A stretch of 64,000 nt of DNA. Source: Alphaproteobacteria bacterium. Its GTDB lineage: Bacteria; Myxococcota_A; UBA796; GCA-2862545. The notes beneath the pieces are model-generated. The model saw only the letters and a list, made by a program, of their open reading frames with translations. It had not been told where the DNA came from and did no database searches. Location of the stretch: positions 542,390 to 606,389 of the forward strand of contig JACKET010000003.1 in NCBI GenBank assembly GCA_020632875.1, given 5' to 3'. Below, one piece after another: positions 34,751 to 43,853 of the stretch (within the stretch, counting starts at the first letter, position 1; each line of letters begins with the position of its first letter). A program made the translations under genes and the position numbers.

Positions 34751-35626
34751 ATGACTGCCAAGAATACAGATCAACCTGAGGTTGACAATTCTTCCTCACC
34801 GTCGTGGACTGAGCTCCACGTTCTGGCCGAGAGCCAGCAGGGCGTGTTCTCCGTCGACCAGGCCGCCCACGCGGGATTCTCGAATCAGCTGCTCCACAAA
34901 CACGTGCGCGCGGGCAACCTCCAGCGTGTCCAGCGCGGGATCTACCGGCTCACTCGGTTTCCCGAAGCCGCGCGCGAGCAGGAAGACCTCGTCGTCGCCT
35001 GGCTCTGGTCGGGCCGCGAGGGGGTGGTGTCCCACGAGAGTGCGCTGGCGCTCCAGGGCCTCTCCGATGCGCTACCGTCGAACATCCACCTGACCGTCCC
35101 GCTCTCCTGGGCGTCGCGACGGATACGGGTGCCAGAGGGCGTCGTGCTCTCGATGGCAGACGTCGCCCCCGACGAACGCGTCTGGGTCGGGGCGGTTCCC
35201 GTCACCACTCCCGTCCGCACCATCCTCGACCTCGCAGCTGCCCACGGTGATGCCTCGATCATCGACTCGGCGATCCGTGAAGGGCTCCCGCGTGGTCTGG
35301 TCACCCTCGCCGAGGTCGCGCCGGCCGTGACCTACCTCGCGAATGGGCGTGGTGGTTGGACACGCGTGCGCCCGGATGCCATCGAAGGCCTCGGCGATTC
35401 GTACCGAATCCACCACTTCTCGGGAATCTGCCGACGACGCCCGCCATCGGATTGGCGCATCGAGGCCGAACGACTCGCCGCCAGGCACGGGGCTCGGCTG
35501 CGCGCCGCAGATTGTACGTCGGACACCCGATCGATGACGCTGGACCTCGTCTGGCCGATCAGCGTCGAGCCGCCGCCACCTGAGCTCGTGCAGCGAGATG
35601 CCGCGGAGAGTCTCGGATGGATGTGA
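34751..35626 (+). CDS. AbiEi-type antitoxin (type IV toxin-antitoxin)
   Basis: 291 residues. An N-terminal winged-helix segment (about 18-70: LHVLAESQQGVFSVDQAAHAGFSNQLLHKHVRAGNLQRVQRGIYRL) matches the AbiEi_4 domain; the middle (HESALALQGLSDALPSNIHLTVP, TTPVRTILDLAA) follows the usual AbiEi C-terminal pattern. In known systems this protein represses its own operon and counters the nucleotidyltransferase toxin. It overlaps the toxin gene by 10 bp. Confidence 0.85.
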   Translation: MTAKNTDQPEVDNSSSPSWTELHVLAESQQGVFSVDQAAHAGFSNQLLHKHVRAGNLQRVQRGIYRLTRFPEAAREQEDLVVAWLWSGREGVVSHESALALQGLSDALPSNIHLTVPLSWASRRIRVPEGVVLSMADVAPDERVWVGAVPVTTPVRTILDLAAAHGDASIIDSAIREGLPRGLVTLAEVAPAVTYLANGRGGWTRVRPDAIEGLGDSYRIHHFSGICRRRPPSDWRIEAERLAARHGARLRAADCTSDTRSMTLDLVWPISVEPPPPELVQRDAAESLGWM

Positions 35627-36534
35627 GGTCCTATGCGACGCCAGCCGCCTTCAAGGTCGCGCTCGACGCACGCGTCAGGGCATTCGCCACCGTGCACCGG
35701 CGCCCGATGGACCGGGTGCGCACGATCCTGGTGATGGAGCGCTATCTGGCGCGAATTCAGCACGTGCTCCCCACCGCCGCCGTGCTGAAAGGTGGTCTCG
35801 CTCTCGAGCTGCGACTCGACCGGGCTCGTACGACGAAGGACATGGATCTCAGACTGCTCGGCGACCCCGCACAGGGAACGGGGGCGCTGAAGCGAGCCGC
35901 AGCGCTGGTCCCCGACCCAGACGACTTCCTTCGTTTCTCGATCGAGGCCGACCCGGTGAACCCGAGGGTGGAGGGGGAGGGCGTGGTCTACGACGGGTTC
36001 CGGTTCGTCGCCACGGCGTTCCTCGCATCCAGGCGCTACGGACTCCCGTTCGGGGTCGATGTGGTCTACGGCGACGTCCTGCACGGCGAACCGGACGAGC
36101 TCGTCGGGACCGACATCCTCGCGTTCATCGGGGTGCCTCCGGTGCGCGTTCCCGCCTATCCACCCGCATCTCACCTCGCCGAGAAGCTCCACGCGTACAC
36201 GCTGCCCCGACCGACGCCGAACAGCCGGGTGAAGGACCTCGCCGACATCGCCCTGCTCGCGACACTCGATGGCCACCGCGCTTCCGATGTTCGCGCGGCA
36301 ATCGAAGCGACCTTCGCGTTCCGGGGCAGCCACCCTGTCCCCACCGCTCTACCCGACCCACACGAGAGCTGGGTCGACCGCTACCGCCGCTTGGCACGAG
36401 AAGAGGTTCTGCCCTGGCCGGAGCTGGCGGACGTCCTGTCCGCGAGCAGGGCGTTCGTCGAACCCGTGCTGGCGGGCGTGGAGGGCAAGTGGGACGCTCG
36501 CAGGTGGGCCTGGGACGAGCCCGACCGTTCGTGA
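35617..36534 (+). CDS. AbiEii-type nucleotidyltransferase toxin
   Basis: 305 residues. The nucleotidyltransferase signature is complete: KGGLALELRL (Gly59-Gly60), TTKDMDL with Asp75 and Asp77, then Lys190 in HLAEKLHAY and RVKDLADIALL (204-214). Relatives block growth by adding nucleotides to tRNA ends or similar, and protect against phage. It lies directly after its antitoxin and ends 23 bp before the convergent VanY-like gene. The lower-GC upstream region suggests that the pair arrived by transfer. Confidence 0.88.
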   Translation: MDVRSYATPAAFKVALDARVRAFATVHRRPMDRVRTILVMERYLARIQHVLPTAAVLKGGLALELRLDRARTTKDMDLRLLGDPAQGTGALKRAAALVPDPDDFLRFSIEADPVNPRVEGEGVVYDGFRFVATAFLASRRYGLPFGVDVVYGDVLHGEPDELVGTDILAFIGVPPVRVPAYPPASHLAEKLHAYTLPRPTPNSRVKDLADIALLATLDGHRASDVRAAIEATFAFRGSHPVPTALPDPHESWVDRYRRLAREEVLPWPELADVLSASRAFVEPVLAGVEGKWDARRWAWDEPDRS

Positions 36535-36556
36535 GTCGACCGGGGAACGTGTCGGT

Positions 36557-38158
36557 TCAGAATACCGAGTCCCACGGGCTCTCCGCGATTCCGTCGCCTC
36601 CCGGAGCCGGATCGGGCTCCGGCTCCACCTCGGCCATCTCGACGGCCATCGGAGTCCACGGGGTGCGGGGCTTCTGGAAGAGCGGCTCGGCCAGCGGCAG
36701 GAGCGCCGCGGCCAGCGCGGGATTCCGCTCGCCTCCGACGTACTCCCAGTGCCAGGGCTCGCTGCGGACCGTCGCCGCGAAGCCGAACTCGCGCCCGCGG
36801 CTGCGCAGCCACTTCCGGACCGCGGGGACGTGCGTGTTGAGGTCGAGCGCGAGGCCGCTCTGGTGGTTCGAGAAGCCCGGCGGTGCCGCGAGGTTCCCGT
36901 CGTTGCAGTCCCCCGAGAGGTAGCAGTCGTACAGCACCTGCTGTTCGGCGAACGTCCGGAATCCGCTCACGACGCCGAGGGTGACCCCGTCGTCCTTCGC
37001 CGCGCGCTCCATCTTCCGGAACGCGCGCGCCGTCGCCACCTCGACGGGCTCGCCGTGCAGGTCCTCGACCTCGAGCTCGCGCGGCGTCCCGGCCTCGTAG
37101 CCCTGCACCTTCCGCGTGCCGTCCTTCCCCACGACCGCGTCCCACGACTCGCGGACCGCCTTCCCGCCCGCCAGCGGGACCTGCCACACCTGCACGCCGT
37201 GCGACCCCTCCCCCGCGACGAGTCGGACGCCGGACTCCGCGACGGTGACATGGCTCACCTGGCCCGTCCCGGGCAGCGTCGCGAGCTTCTGCTCCCCACG
37301 CGGCCCGCGCAGCCAGACCTCCCGCCCGCAGAGGTCCACGATCCGCCCGTCTCCGATGGGCCAGATGCGGTTCCCGTCCGCGCACACGTCCCACTCTCCG
37401 AGCGAGCCGCCGTCCCGGGTCCCGAGGATGCGGCCGATGCGCTTGTCCTCGCCGATGAACACGAGGCCGAGCTCGCGCCCGTCGGGGGAGAGGCGGCGCT
37501 CGCCGTAGTCCGGCGCGTCCACGACGAACCGCACGCGGCCGTCCTCGTCCCACACCACGGCGTGACCGCGGTTTCCGCCCACCACCGTGCCGCCGCGCCA
37601 GCGCACGTCGGTCACCTCGAGCTCGCCGAGCGGGACGATCTGCTGGCGCCAGGTGTCGAGCACGATGTCGGGACGACCGGAGAACGCGACCTTGTCGGCG
37701 TGCAGCGCGATCGGGCCGTGCCCGGCGGAGATCGCGTAGAGCTTCACGTCGCCGTCCTTCGGCACGTGCATCGCGGTCTTGCCGTCGTACAGCACCACCA
37801 TCGTGGAGTCGAACACGACCTGGGTGTGCCGATCGCCCCACCAGGACGGGATGTCGGCGCGCCACATCCGCATGCCGTGCCAGAACAGCTTCACGGTGCT
37901 GTCCTGCCGCACGACGCAGTACCCGTCGCGCTCCGCGAGCACCCTGGCCTTCGCGGGCGTCTGGGAGAGGCACGGCGTGTCGTCGCGAGGGGCAGGTGGC
38001 CCGTACTCCGCCTCCAGATCCGACCAGGCCCCGCCGGCGACGATGCGCTTCGACCACATGTCGAGCACCACGGCGTCGGGTCCGTCACGCCACACCATCT
38101 CGCCGCGGGTGCTGAAGTGCACGGTGCCCGCGAGCGCTGTCGTCAACAGCAGGAGCAT
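36557..38158 (-). CDS. VanY-type D,D-carboxypeptidase with propeller-like N-terminus
   Basis: 533 residues with a short signal (MLLLLTTALA). Residues 20 to about 340 consist of repeated beta-strand blocks with Trp/Asp pairs (for example TVVGGNRGHAVVWDEDG, VRLVAGEGSHGVQVWQVPLAG) like a beta-propeller. The C-terminal part is an M15B peptidase: GVVSGFRTFAEQQVLY, SNHQSGLALDLN (zinc His and Asp) and EPWHWEYVGG (catalytic Glu, zinc His). It would trim the terminal D-Ala of peptidoglycan peptides. The propeller-peptidase fusion is unusual. It is followed by proline-rich acidic residues at the C-terminus. Confidence 0.85.
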   Translation of the reverse strand: MLLLLTTALAGTVHFSTRGEMVWRDGPDAVVLDMWSKRIVAGGAWSDLEAEYGPPAPRDDTPCLSQTPAKARVLAERDGYCVVRQDSTVKLFWHGMRMWRADIPSWWGDRHTQVVFDSTMVVLYDGKTAMHVPKDGDVKLYAISAGHGPIALHADKVAFSGRPDIVLDTWRQQIVPLGELEVTDVRWRGGTVVGGNRGHAVVWDEDGRVRFVVDAPDYGERRLSPDGRELGLVFIGEDKRIGRILGTRDGGSLGEWDVCADGNRIWPIGDGRIVDLCGREVWLRGPRGEQKLATLPGTGQVSHVTVAESGVRLVAGEGSHGVQVWQVPLAGGKAVRESWDAVVGKDGTRKVQGYEAGTPRELEVEDLHGEPVEVATARAFRKMERAAKDDGVTLGVVSGFRTFAEQQVLYDCYLSGDCNDGNLAAPPGFSNHQSGLALDLNTHVPAVRKWLRSRGREFGFAATVRSEPWHWEYVGGERNPALAAALLPLAEPLFQKPRTPWTPMAVEMAEVEPEPDPAPGGDGIAESPWDSVF

Positions 38159-38209
38159 GGGCGCGTAGACGCGCGGTGTCCGCCCGCATTCGAGCGATTC
38201 GTCTTCAGC

Positions 38210-38788
38210 TCAGTAGGGCACGTCCATAGGCTCGTACGGGCCCGAGCCGTGCGAGAAGTGCCACCACTCCTTCGAGTAGCCGCGGAACCCGCCGGCCTGC
38301 ATGATCTCGGCGAGCGCCCGGCGGTTCCCGGCCACCGCACCCGTCGCGTTCGCCGTGTGGGCGGCCTCGGCGAACGTGTCGTACGGCGTGCCCATGTCGA
38401 GCGGGCCGTGCGCCCCGCGCAGCGTGAGATCGACGGTGTGCCCCTTGTTGTGGCCCGACCGCGCCGCGACGTAGCCGTCTCGCAGGAGGGACGTGTTCCC
38501 GGTGGTCTCGGCCCACGCCACCATGTCGCGGCTCGCGCGCTCCGGACGGTACGCGTCGAACACGACCAGCACGTACCCGCGCGCCTTCGCCTCCGCGGCG
38601 GCCTTCTGCAGGCCCTCCCACGGGACCTCGCGCAGCCACGCGCCCGGCGCGCCGTACCCGTCGAGCGGGCGGCCCACGAAGTTGTCGTCGGTGGCGTAGC
38701 GCACGTCGAGCGCGACGTTCTCGATGGACGCAACGTCCCGCCAGCCCTCGGGCACCGCCGCGAAGGCCGCGAAGAGCGCCGGGATCAC
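38210..38788 (-). CDS. VanX-type D-Ala-D-Ala dipeptidase
   Basis: 192 residues from a GTG that overlaps the stop of the preceding gene (GTGA). The motifs of M15D peptidases are present: DAYRPERASRDM, SGHNKGHTVDLTL (zinc His, Asp) and SKEWWHFSHG (catalytic Glu, zinc His). A short hydrophobic start (ALFAAFAAVP) suggests export, unlike the cytoplasmic VanX of enterococci. It lies 51 bp upstream of the VanY-like gene. No vanHA ligase is nearby, so peptidoglycan peptide recycling is more likely than vancomycin resistance. Confidence 0.87.
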   Translation of the reverse strand: MIPALFAAFAAVPEGWRDVASIENVALDVRYATDDNFVGRPLDGYGAPGAWLREVPWEGLQKAAAEAKARGYVLVVFDAYRPERASRDMVAWAETTGNTSLLRDGYVAARSGHNKGHTVDLTLRGAHGPLDMGTPYDTFAEAAHTANATGAVAGNRRALAEIMQAGGFRGYSKEWWHFSHGSGPYEPMDVPY

Positions 38789-39495
38789 GGCTCGTAGATC
38801 CGGATGTCCATGTACTGGTCGAACTGGTGGTCGACGATCTCGACCGTGTAGCCCTCGAGCACGAACTGCCGCGTGCGATGCAGCGGGACCGTGATCTTCC
38901 GCGGGGCCTCGCCCGTGCCCGGGATGCGGACGAGGAAGTCGATCACGAGCGAAGGCGGGTCGCCCGGCTGGGTCGGCTGCTGGCTCTGGTGGCCGTTCCA
39001 CACCACGGTCGTCTTGTTCGTGAGGTAGAAGTCGCCACCCTTCTTGATCTTGCCCTCGAAGAACGGCTGCTGGAACTTCACGGGGCCCGTGCGCTGGGTC
39101 AGCGGGCTGTAGATGTCGGGGCCGCCATCCTTCCACTTCACCGTGAAGTACGTGTACGGCACCTCGGGCAGGTCGAAGACCTCTTTCAGGTCGACGGTCA
39201 TCGACACCACGCCGTTCGGCTTCACCTTGGCGCTCGGCGCGTCGCAGCCACCCTCGGGGAGCGGCTTCATGGTGATCGGCGGATTCGCCTCGATCTCGGC
39301 GAACTTGTGGATGAAGCACGCGGGGATGGTGTGCTGCTCGAACCACAGCACCTCGTCCGTACGATTCTCCATCGCGAGGAAGATGTTCACCGGATCGCCC
39401 GGTTTGAGGATGGTCTTCGGCATGAGCGCGGTGGTCTTGAGGGCCGCGCGCGGAGGACCAGCGAGAGCAGAGACCAGGAGTGCAGTCCAGAACAT
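38785..39495 (-). CDS. Secreted protein of unknown function
   Basis: 236 residues with a signal peptide (MFWTALLVSALAGPPRA). The rest is beta-rich (ILKPGDPVNIFLAMENRTDEVLWFEQHTIPACF) in the style of an immunoglobulin-like envelope domain, with two Cys (PACFIH, GGCDAP) that may pair. No family is recognised. It is the first gene of a three-gene set with the VanX- and VanY-like peptidases. Confidence 0.6.
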   Translation of the reverse strand: MFWTALLVSALAGPPRAALKTTALMPKTILKPGDPVNIFLAMENRTDEVLWFEQHTIPACFIHKFAEIEANPPITMKPLPEGGCDAPSAKVKPNGVVSMTVDLKEVFDLPEVPYTYFTVKWKDGGPDIYSPLTQRTGPVKFQQPFFEGKIKKGGDFYLTNKTTVVWNGHQSQQPTQPGDPPSLVIDFLVRIPGTGEAPRKITVPLHRTRQFVLEGYTVEIVDHQFDQYMDIRIYEP

Positions 39496-39502
39496 GGCGA
39501 GG

Positions 39503-39508
39503 AGTATA
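39503..39508 (-). promoter_or_regulatory. Putative -10 box of a leaderless transcript
   Basis: TATACT on the minus strand ends 7 nt before the ATG at 39495 and would serve the 38785 gene and the two peptidase genes behind it. Confidence 0.5.
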
Positions 39509-39525
39509 CCCGCAGCGCAGGATCG

Positions 39526-40565
39526 CTATTCCGCCGCCAGACCGGCGCGCGTGAGACCCCTGCGGATCCCGTCCAGGAGCGCGATCGCGTTGATCCCGAG
39601 ATCGGGCGTGTGGTACCCGCCCTCCTGGACCGCGACGACGGGCACGCCGAGGCCTCCGATCCGCTCGCCCACGTCGGCCAGATCCCCCGTGTCGAGCGCG
39701 AACCGCCCCACCGGGTCGAGGCGGTAGGTGTCGAGCCCCGCTGAGAGCACCAGCACGTCGGGCCGGAATGCCCGCAGCGCCGGGAGCGCGTGGCGGTCGA
39801 GCAGCTCGGCGTAGCGACGGCCGTCGCACCCCGCCCCCTCGGTGACGTTCAGGTTGGCGCCGCGCCCCGCCCCGCCGCCGATCTCGGACGGATGGCCCGC
39901 GAAGAACGGGAAGCACGTGTCGGGGTGCTCGTGCACGGAGACGACGAGCACGCGTGGATCCCGCCAGAACAGCGCCTGGGTGCCGTTGCCGTGGTGCACG
40001 TCGATGTCGAGCACCGCGACGCGGCGCCCCCGCTTCAGCGCGCGGACCGCGAGGGCGGCGTTGTTCACGTAGCAGTAGCCGCCGAACGACGCGCGACCGG
40101 CGTGGTGCCCGGGCGGGCGGGACAGGGCGTACGCGAGCGGAGCCCCGGAACGCACCGCCAGCGCGGCCTCGTGCGCGCAGGCTGCGCTCCACCGCACGGC
40201 GTCGCGGGTCTCGCGGGCCAGCGGCGTCGCCGTGTCGAACGCGAAGGCCCCGGCGTTCGCGAGGCGCGACGGATCGGGCGCAGTCACGGCATCGCGCGCG
40301 AACACGGCCGGGTAGCAGGCCTCTCCGGCGGGCAGGGCCGCGGCCGTGTCGTACAGGGCGAGCAGCGCGGGCGCGTGCAGGGCCCGGATGGCCGCGTCGG
40401 GCACGCGCTCAGGGGCGCGCAGCGCGAAGGATCCGTCCTCCCGAAGCGCTTCGACGATGCTCTCCGCGCGCAGGGCGGTCTCGGGGTGCGCGATGGCCTC
40501 CCCGCCGAACCACTCGAGCTCCGGGGCGAACGCGAGCTGCGCGGGATGGAAGAACACCGGGACCC

Positions 40566-40569
<4 letters not shown>
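39526..40569 (-). CDS. Histone-deacetylase-family amidohydrolase
   Basis: 347 residues from a GTG that overlaps the upstream stop (GTGA). Motifs of the zinc deacetylase family are intact: RPPGHHAG, YCYVNNAALAV, DIDVHHGNGTQALF (zinc Asp/His), SVHEHPDTCFPFF, SAGLDTYRLDPVG and QEGGY. Bacterial members remove acetyl groups from polyamines, acetoin precursors or protein lysines. The substrate cannot be chosen from sequence. It is co-transcribed with a TIGR02996 gene. Confidence 0.9.
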
Positions 40570-41366
<797 letters not shown>

Positions 41367-41394
41367 GCGGCCTCCTGGCGTTAGGAGGGCCGCG

Positions 41395-41853
41395 ATGGGC
41401 GTCGATCGCTGGATCTGGACGGACTGGAGCGGGCTGACGCGCGACGCGCTCTACGACCTCGTGCGCCTGCGCCAGGCCGTGTTCGTCGTCGAGCAGGCGT
41501 GCGCCTACCCCGATCTCGACGGGCGCGACCCCGAGGCGCACCACCTGCTCGGGTACGACGCCGACGGGCTCGTCGCGTACCTGCGCGTGTTCGGGCCCGG
41601 CGTGGTGGGGCCCGATCCGGTGATCGGCCGCGTCATCGTCGCCCCCCGCGCGCGCGGCACGGGCCTCGGCCACGTGCTGATGGACGAAGGCCGGCGACGG
41701 CTGTGGGCGCTGCATGGCGAAGGCCCCGTGTGGATCGGGGCGCAGGCGCGGCTCGAGCGGTTCTACGGCGCGCTCGGATACCGCGTGTGCGGGCCCGGCT
41801 ACGACGAAGACGGCATCCCGCACCTGCCGATGCGGCTCGTGCCGGGCGTCTGA
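41395..41853 (+). CDS. ElaA-like GNAT acetyltransferase
   Basis: 152 residues. YDLVRLRQAVFVVEQACAYPDLDGRDPEAHHLLGYD is the ElaA-type start, and VIVAPRARGTGLGHVLMDEGRRR holds the acetyl-CoA loop (RxxGxG). GAQARLERFYGALGYRVCGPGYDEDGIPH is the conserved end. The acceptor is unknown. GGAGGGCCGCG precedes the ATG. Confidence 0.9.
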   Translation: MGVDRWIWTDWSGLTRDALYDLVRLRQAVFVVEQACAYPDLDGRDPEAHHLLGYDADGLVAYLRVFGPGVVGPDPVIGRVIVAPRARGTGLGHVLMDEGRRRLWALHGEGPVWIGAQARLERFYGALGYRVCGPGYDEDGIPHLPMRLVPGV

Positions 41854-41858
41854 CACGG

Positions 41859-42449
41859 TCAGTCGCAGCGCAGCTCGGTGCCGCTGATCCGGCACTCGGC
41901 GACCTGGGTGGCCCCGAACGCGTACGTGACGATGCACCCGTCGATCCGGCCGCTGCTGTCGGGGAACGCCTGCAGCACCTGGGCCTCGAACGCCGCGCAC
42001 TCGGGGGTGTCGTGCAGCACCCACTCGAGCTCGACCGACGCGTCGAGGTGCTGCTCGCCGTCGTCGAGCGTCATCGTCCACGTGGAGGTGAGGTCGGCGC
42101 CGGAGCAATCGGTCTCGGTGAAGGTGACGGGCACCGAGCCCACGCCGGTGACCACGTTGGCGTCGATCTCGAGCGGGATCTCGGGGTCGAGCACGCCGCA
42201 GGACTGGACCGAGGAGCCCTCGAGATCGCAGGTGGCGAGGCGCGCCGTCTGCTGGTCGGACGCGATGTCGAACGCGATCGACTCGGTGGGGCCGAGCGAG
42301 AGCCGGAGCCCCGCCCCCACGATGCAGCGGTCGCGATCGAGCGTGCCCTCGGGCTCGCCGTCGTCGAACGCGTAGACGAGCGTGCGCGGGCCGGCCGGCA
42401 CGCAGGCGGCGGCGAGAGCGAGTACGGCGGCGACGATGGACAACCTCAC
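41859..42449 (-). CDS. Lipoprotein of unknown function
   Basis: 196 residues from a GTG; lipobox LAAAC (Cys about 16). The mature protein has eight Cys, probably disulfide-bonded, and is beta-rich (VPVTFTETDCSGADLTSTWTMTLDD). No family is recognised. A TAGAGT box ends 6 nt before the GTG. Confidence 0.6.
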   Translation of the reverse strand: MRLSIVAAVLALAAACVPAGPRTLVYAFDDGEPEGTLDRDRCIVGAGLRLSLGPTESIAFDIASDQQTARLATCDLEGSSVQSCGVLDPEIPLEIDANVVTGVGSVPVTFTETDCSGADLTSTWTMTLDDGEQHLDASVELEWVLHDTPECAAFEAQVLQAFPDSSGRIDGCIVTYAFGATQVAECRISGTELRCD

Positions 42450-42455
42450 GGCAGC

Positions 42456-42461
42456 ACTCTA
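42456..42461 (-). promoter_or_regulatory. Putative -10 box of a leaderless transcript
   Basis: TAGAGT on the minus strand, 6 nt before the GTG at 42449. Confidence 0.4.
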
Positions 42462-42481
42462 ACGCCGCGCGCCGCCGACCG

Positions 42482-43186
42482 TCAGACCGGCACGACCTCG
42501 TAGCCACCCGCCTTCGCGGCGCGGGCGTGGAAGGCGCACCAACGCTCGAGCCAGGCGGCCTGCTCGTCGGTGTCCTTCTTGCGCTTGAGCTTCCGGTTGG
42601 CCGCCTCGGCCGCGATGTAGACGCACTCCTCGGGCGTCACGATCCAGTGGCTCCCGTCGCGGAACTTGAAGGCGCCCACGAGGTGGCTCTCCATGTCCGC
42701 CGCGCGATCGCGCACCGACAGCTCGCGCATCCGCCCGACCCACTCGTCGTAGCCGGGGCTCGCGGGCGTCGGCTCGGCGTCGAGCCCGAGCTGGCGCCAC
42801 GCGCGGTAGCCCCAGCGCGACAGGTCGGGCGGGGTGCGGTGGCGGTCGAACAGCTGCACCTCGACCATCCGCCACAGCAGGTACTTCATCGCGGCCCCGT
42901 CGAATGCCTCGGCCTTCGAGCCGTCGAGCGGACGCAGCGACACGGCGCGCTCGTCGAAGTCGGCGAGCGGCTCGCTCGGTGCGGCGACCTCGACCCAGCC
43001 GTCGCGGCGCTTCGCGTGGATCTGCTTGTCGAAGTCGACCTCGGCCGCCATGTCGTCGACGAACGACTTCTCGCGCTCGCGGGCCGCTTTGCCGATGATG
43101 CCCGATCGGGTCACGACCACGTCGCCGTCGTGGTCGATCTCCCAATATTCGGCTTTGTTGCCTTCGATCTTCTCGAACCGACGCAT
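42482..43186 (-). CDS. WGR-domain protein
   Basis: 234 residues. Residues 1 to about 75 (MRRFEKIEGNKAEYWEIDHDGDVVVTRSGIIGKAAREREKSF..AAEVDFDKQIHAKRRDGW) form a WGR domain in the variant used by bacterial proteins, a module named after PARP1. The C-terminal 150 residues are helical and not recognised; they carry no ADP-ribosyltransferase motif. GGGAGGTGCC precedes the ATG. A second PARP-related module, a zinc finger, occurs in the gene at 46299. Confidence 0.78.
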   Translation of the reverse strand: MRRFEKIEGNKAEYWEIDHDGDVVVTRSGIIGKAAREREKSFVDDMAAEVDFDKQIHAKRRDGWVEVAAPSEPLADFDERAVSLRPLDGSKAEAFDGAAMKYLLWRMVEVQLFDRHRTPPDLSRWGYRAWRQLGLDAEPTPASPGYDEWVGRMRELSVRDRAADMESHLVGAFKFRDGSHWIVTPEECVYIAAEAANRKLKRKKDTDEQAAWLERWCAFHARAAKAGGYEVVPV

Positions 43187-43304
43187 GGCACCTCCCGCGC
43201 GGAGCCGACGGGGAGCGGGTCGGCCCGGGCGGGCGGGATAACGGAACGAACGGGTATGCGTCGAGCGCGGCCCGACGCCATCCCCCCGGACCTGGGATTC
43301 GACG

Positions 43305-43853
43305 ATGCTCTTCCTGATCCAGATCGCCGCCGCCCTCGACCCGGTGGCCCTGCCGAAGGTGGGGGCCTGCCCCTCCGGCTACACGACCTCCGGCGACTAC
43401 TGCCATCCATCGGGCGGCGCGAACTTCGCGGTCGTGAAGGTGGGCGCGTGCCCGTCGGGGTACACGACCTCGGGCGACTACTGCCTCGCCAGCAGCTCCG
43501 ATGCTCCGCATGCCGTGGCGAAGGGCGGCGCGTGTGCGTCGGGCTACACGAGCTCGGGCGACTACTGCCTCGCGAGCAGCGCGTCCGCGCCGAGCGGGAA
43601 GTCGGCACCGCCCGCTTCGGCCGTGCGCAAGGTCGGGGCGTGCCCCTCCGGCTACACGACCTCGGGCGACTACTGCGCGCCCGGCGGCTCGGCCCGCTTC
43701 GCCGTCGAGAAGGTCGGCGCGTGCCCCAGCGGCTACACCACCTCGGGCGACTACTGCCTCGCGAGCTCGGACTCCGCCGGCCACGCCCTGCCGAAGACCG
43801 GGGGATGCCCGTCGGGCTACACGACCTCTGGCGACTACTGCCTCTCGAACTGA
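43305..43853 (+). CDS. Secreted protein with six Cys-x10-Cys repeats
   Basis: 182 residues. A short signal (MLFLIQIAAAL) is followed by six near-identical units of the type KVGACPSGYTTSGDYC with Cys at 22/33, 49/60, 77/88, 113/124, 140/151 and 168/179. Every pair is C-x10-C, and spacers of variable Ser/Ala/Gly-rich sequence separate the units. Each pair probably forms a disulfide loop exposed outside the cell. I know no defined function. It is translationally coupled to the alkylsulfatase gene (TGATG). Confidence 0.75.
   Translation: MLFLIQIAAALDPVALPKVGACPSGYTTSGDYCHPSGGANFAVVKVGACPSGYTTSGDYCLASSSDAPHAVAKGGACASGYTSSGDYCLASSASAPSGKSAPPASAVRKVGACPSGYTTSGDYCAPGGSARFAVEKVGACPSGYTTSGDYCLASSDSAGHALPKTGGCPSGYTTSGDYCLSN

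Noticed and set aside
42459..43784. Repeat-containing minus-strand frame (ARGRVAGGARPDL-type) near the Cys-repeat gene
   Set aside because: Its repeats are only the antisense image of the Cys-repeat gene at 43305, and the WGR gene explains the rest.
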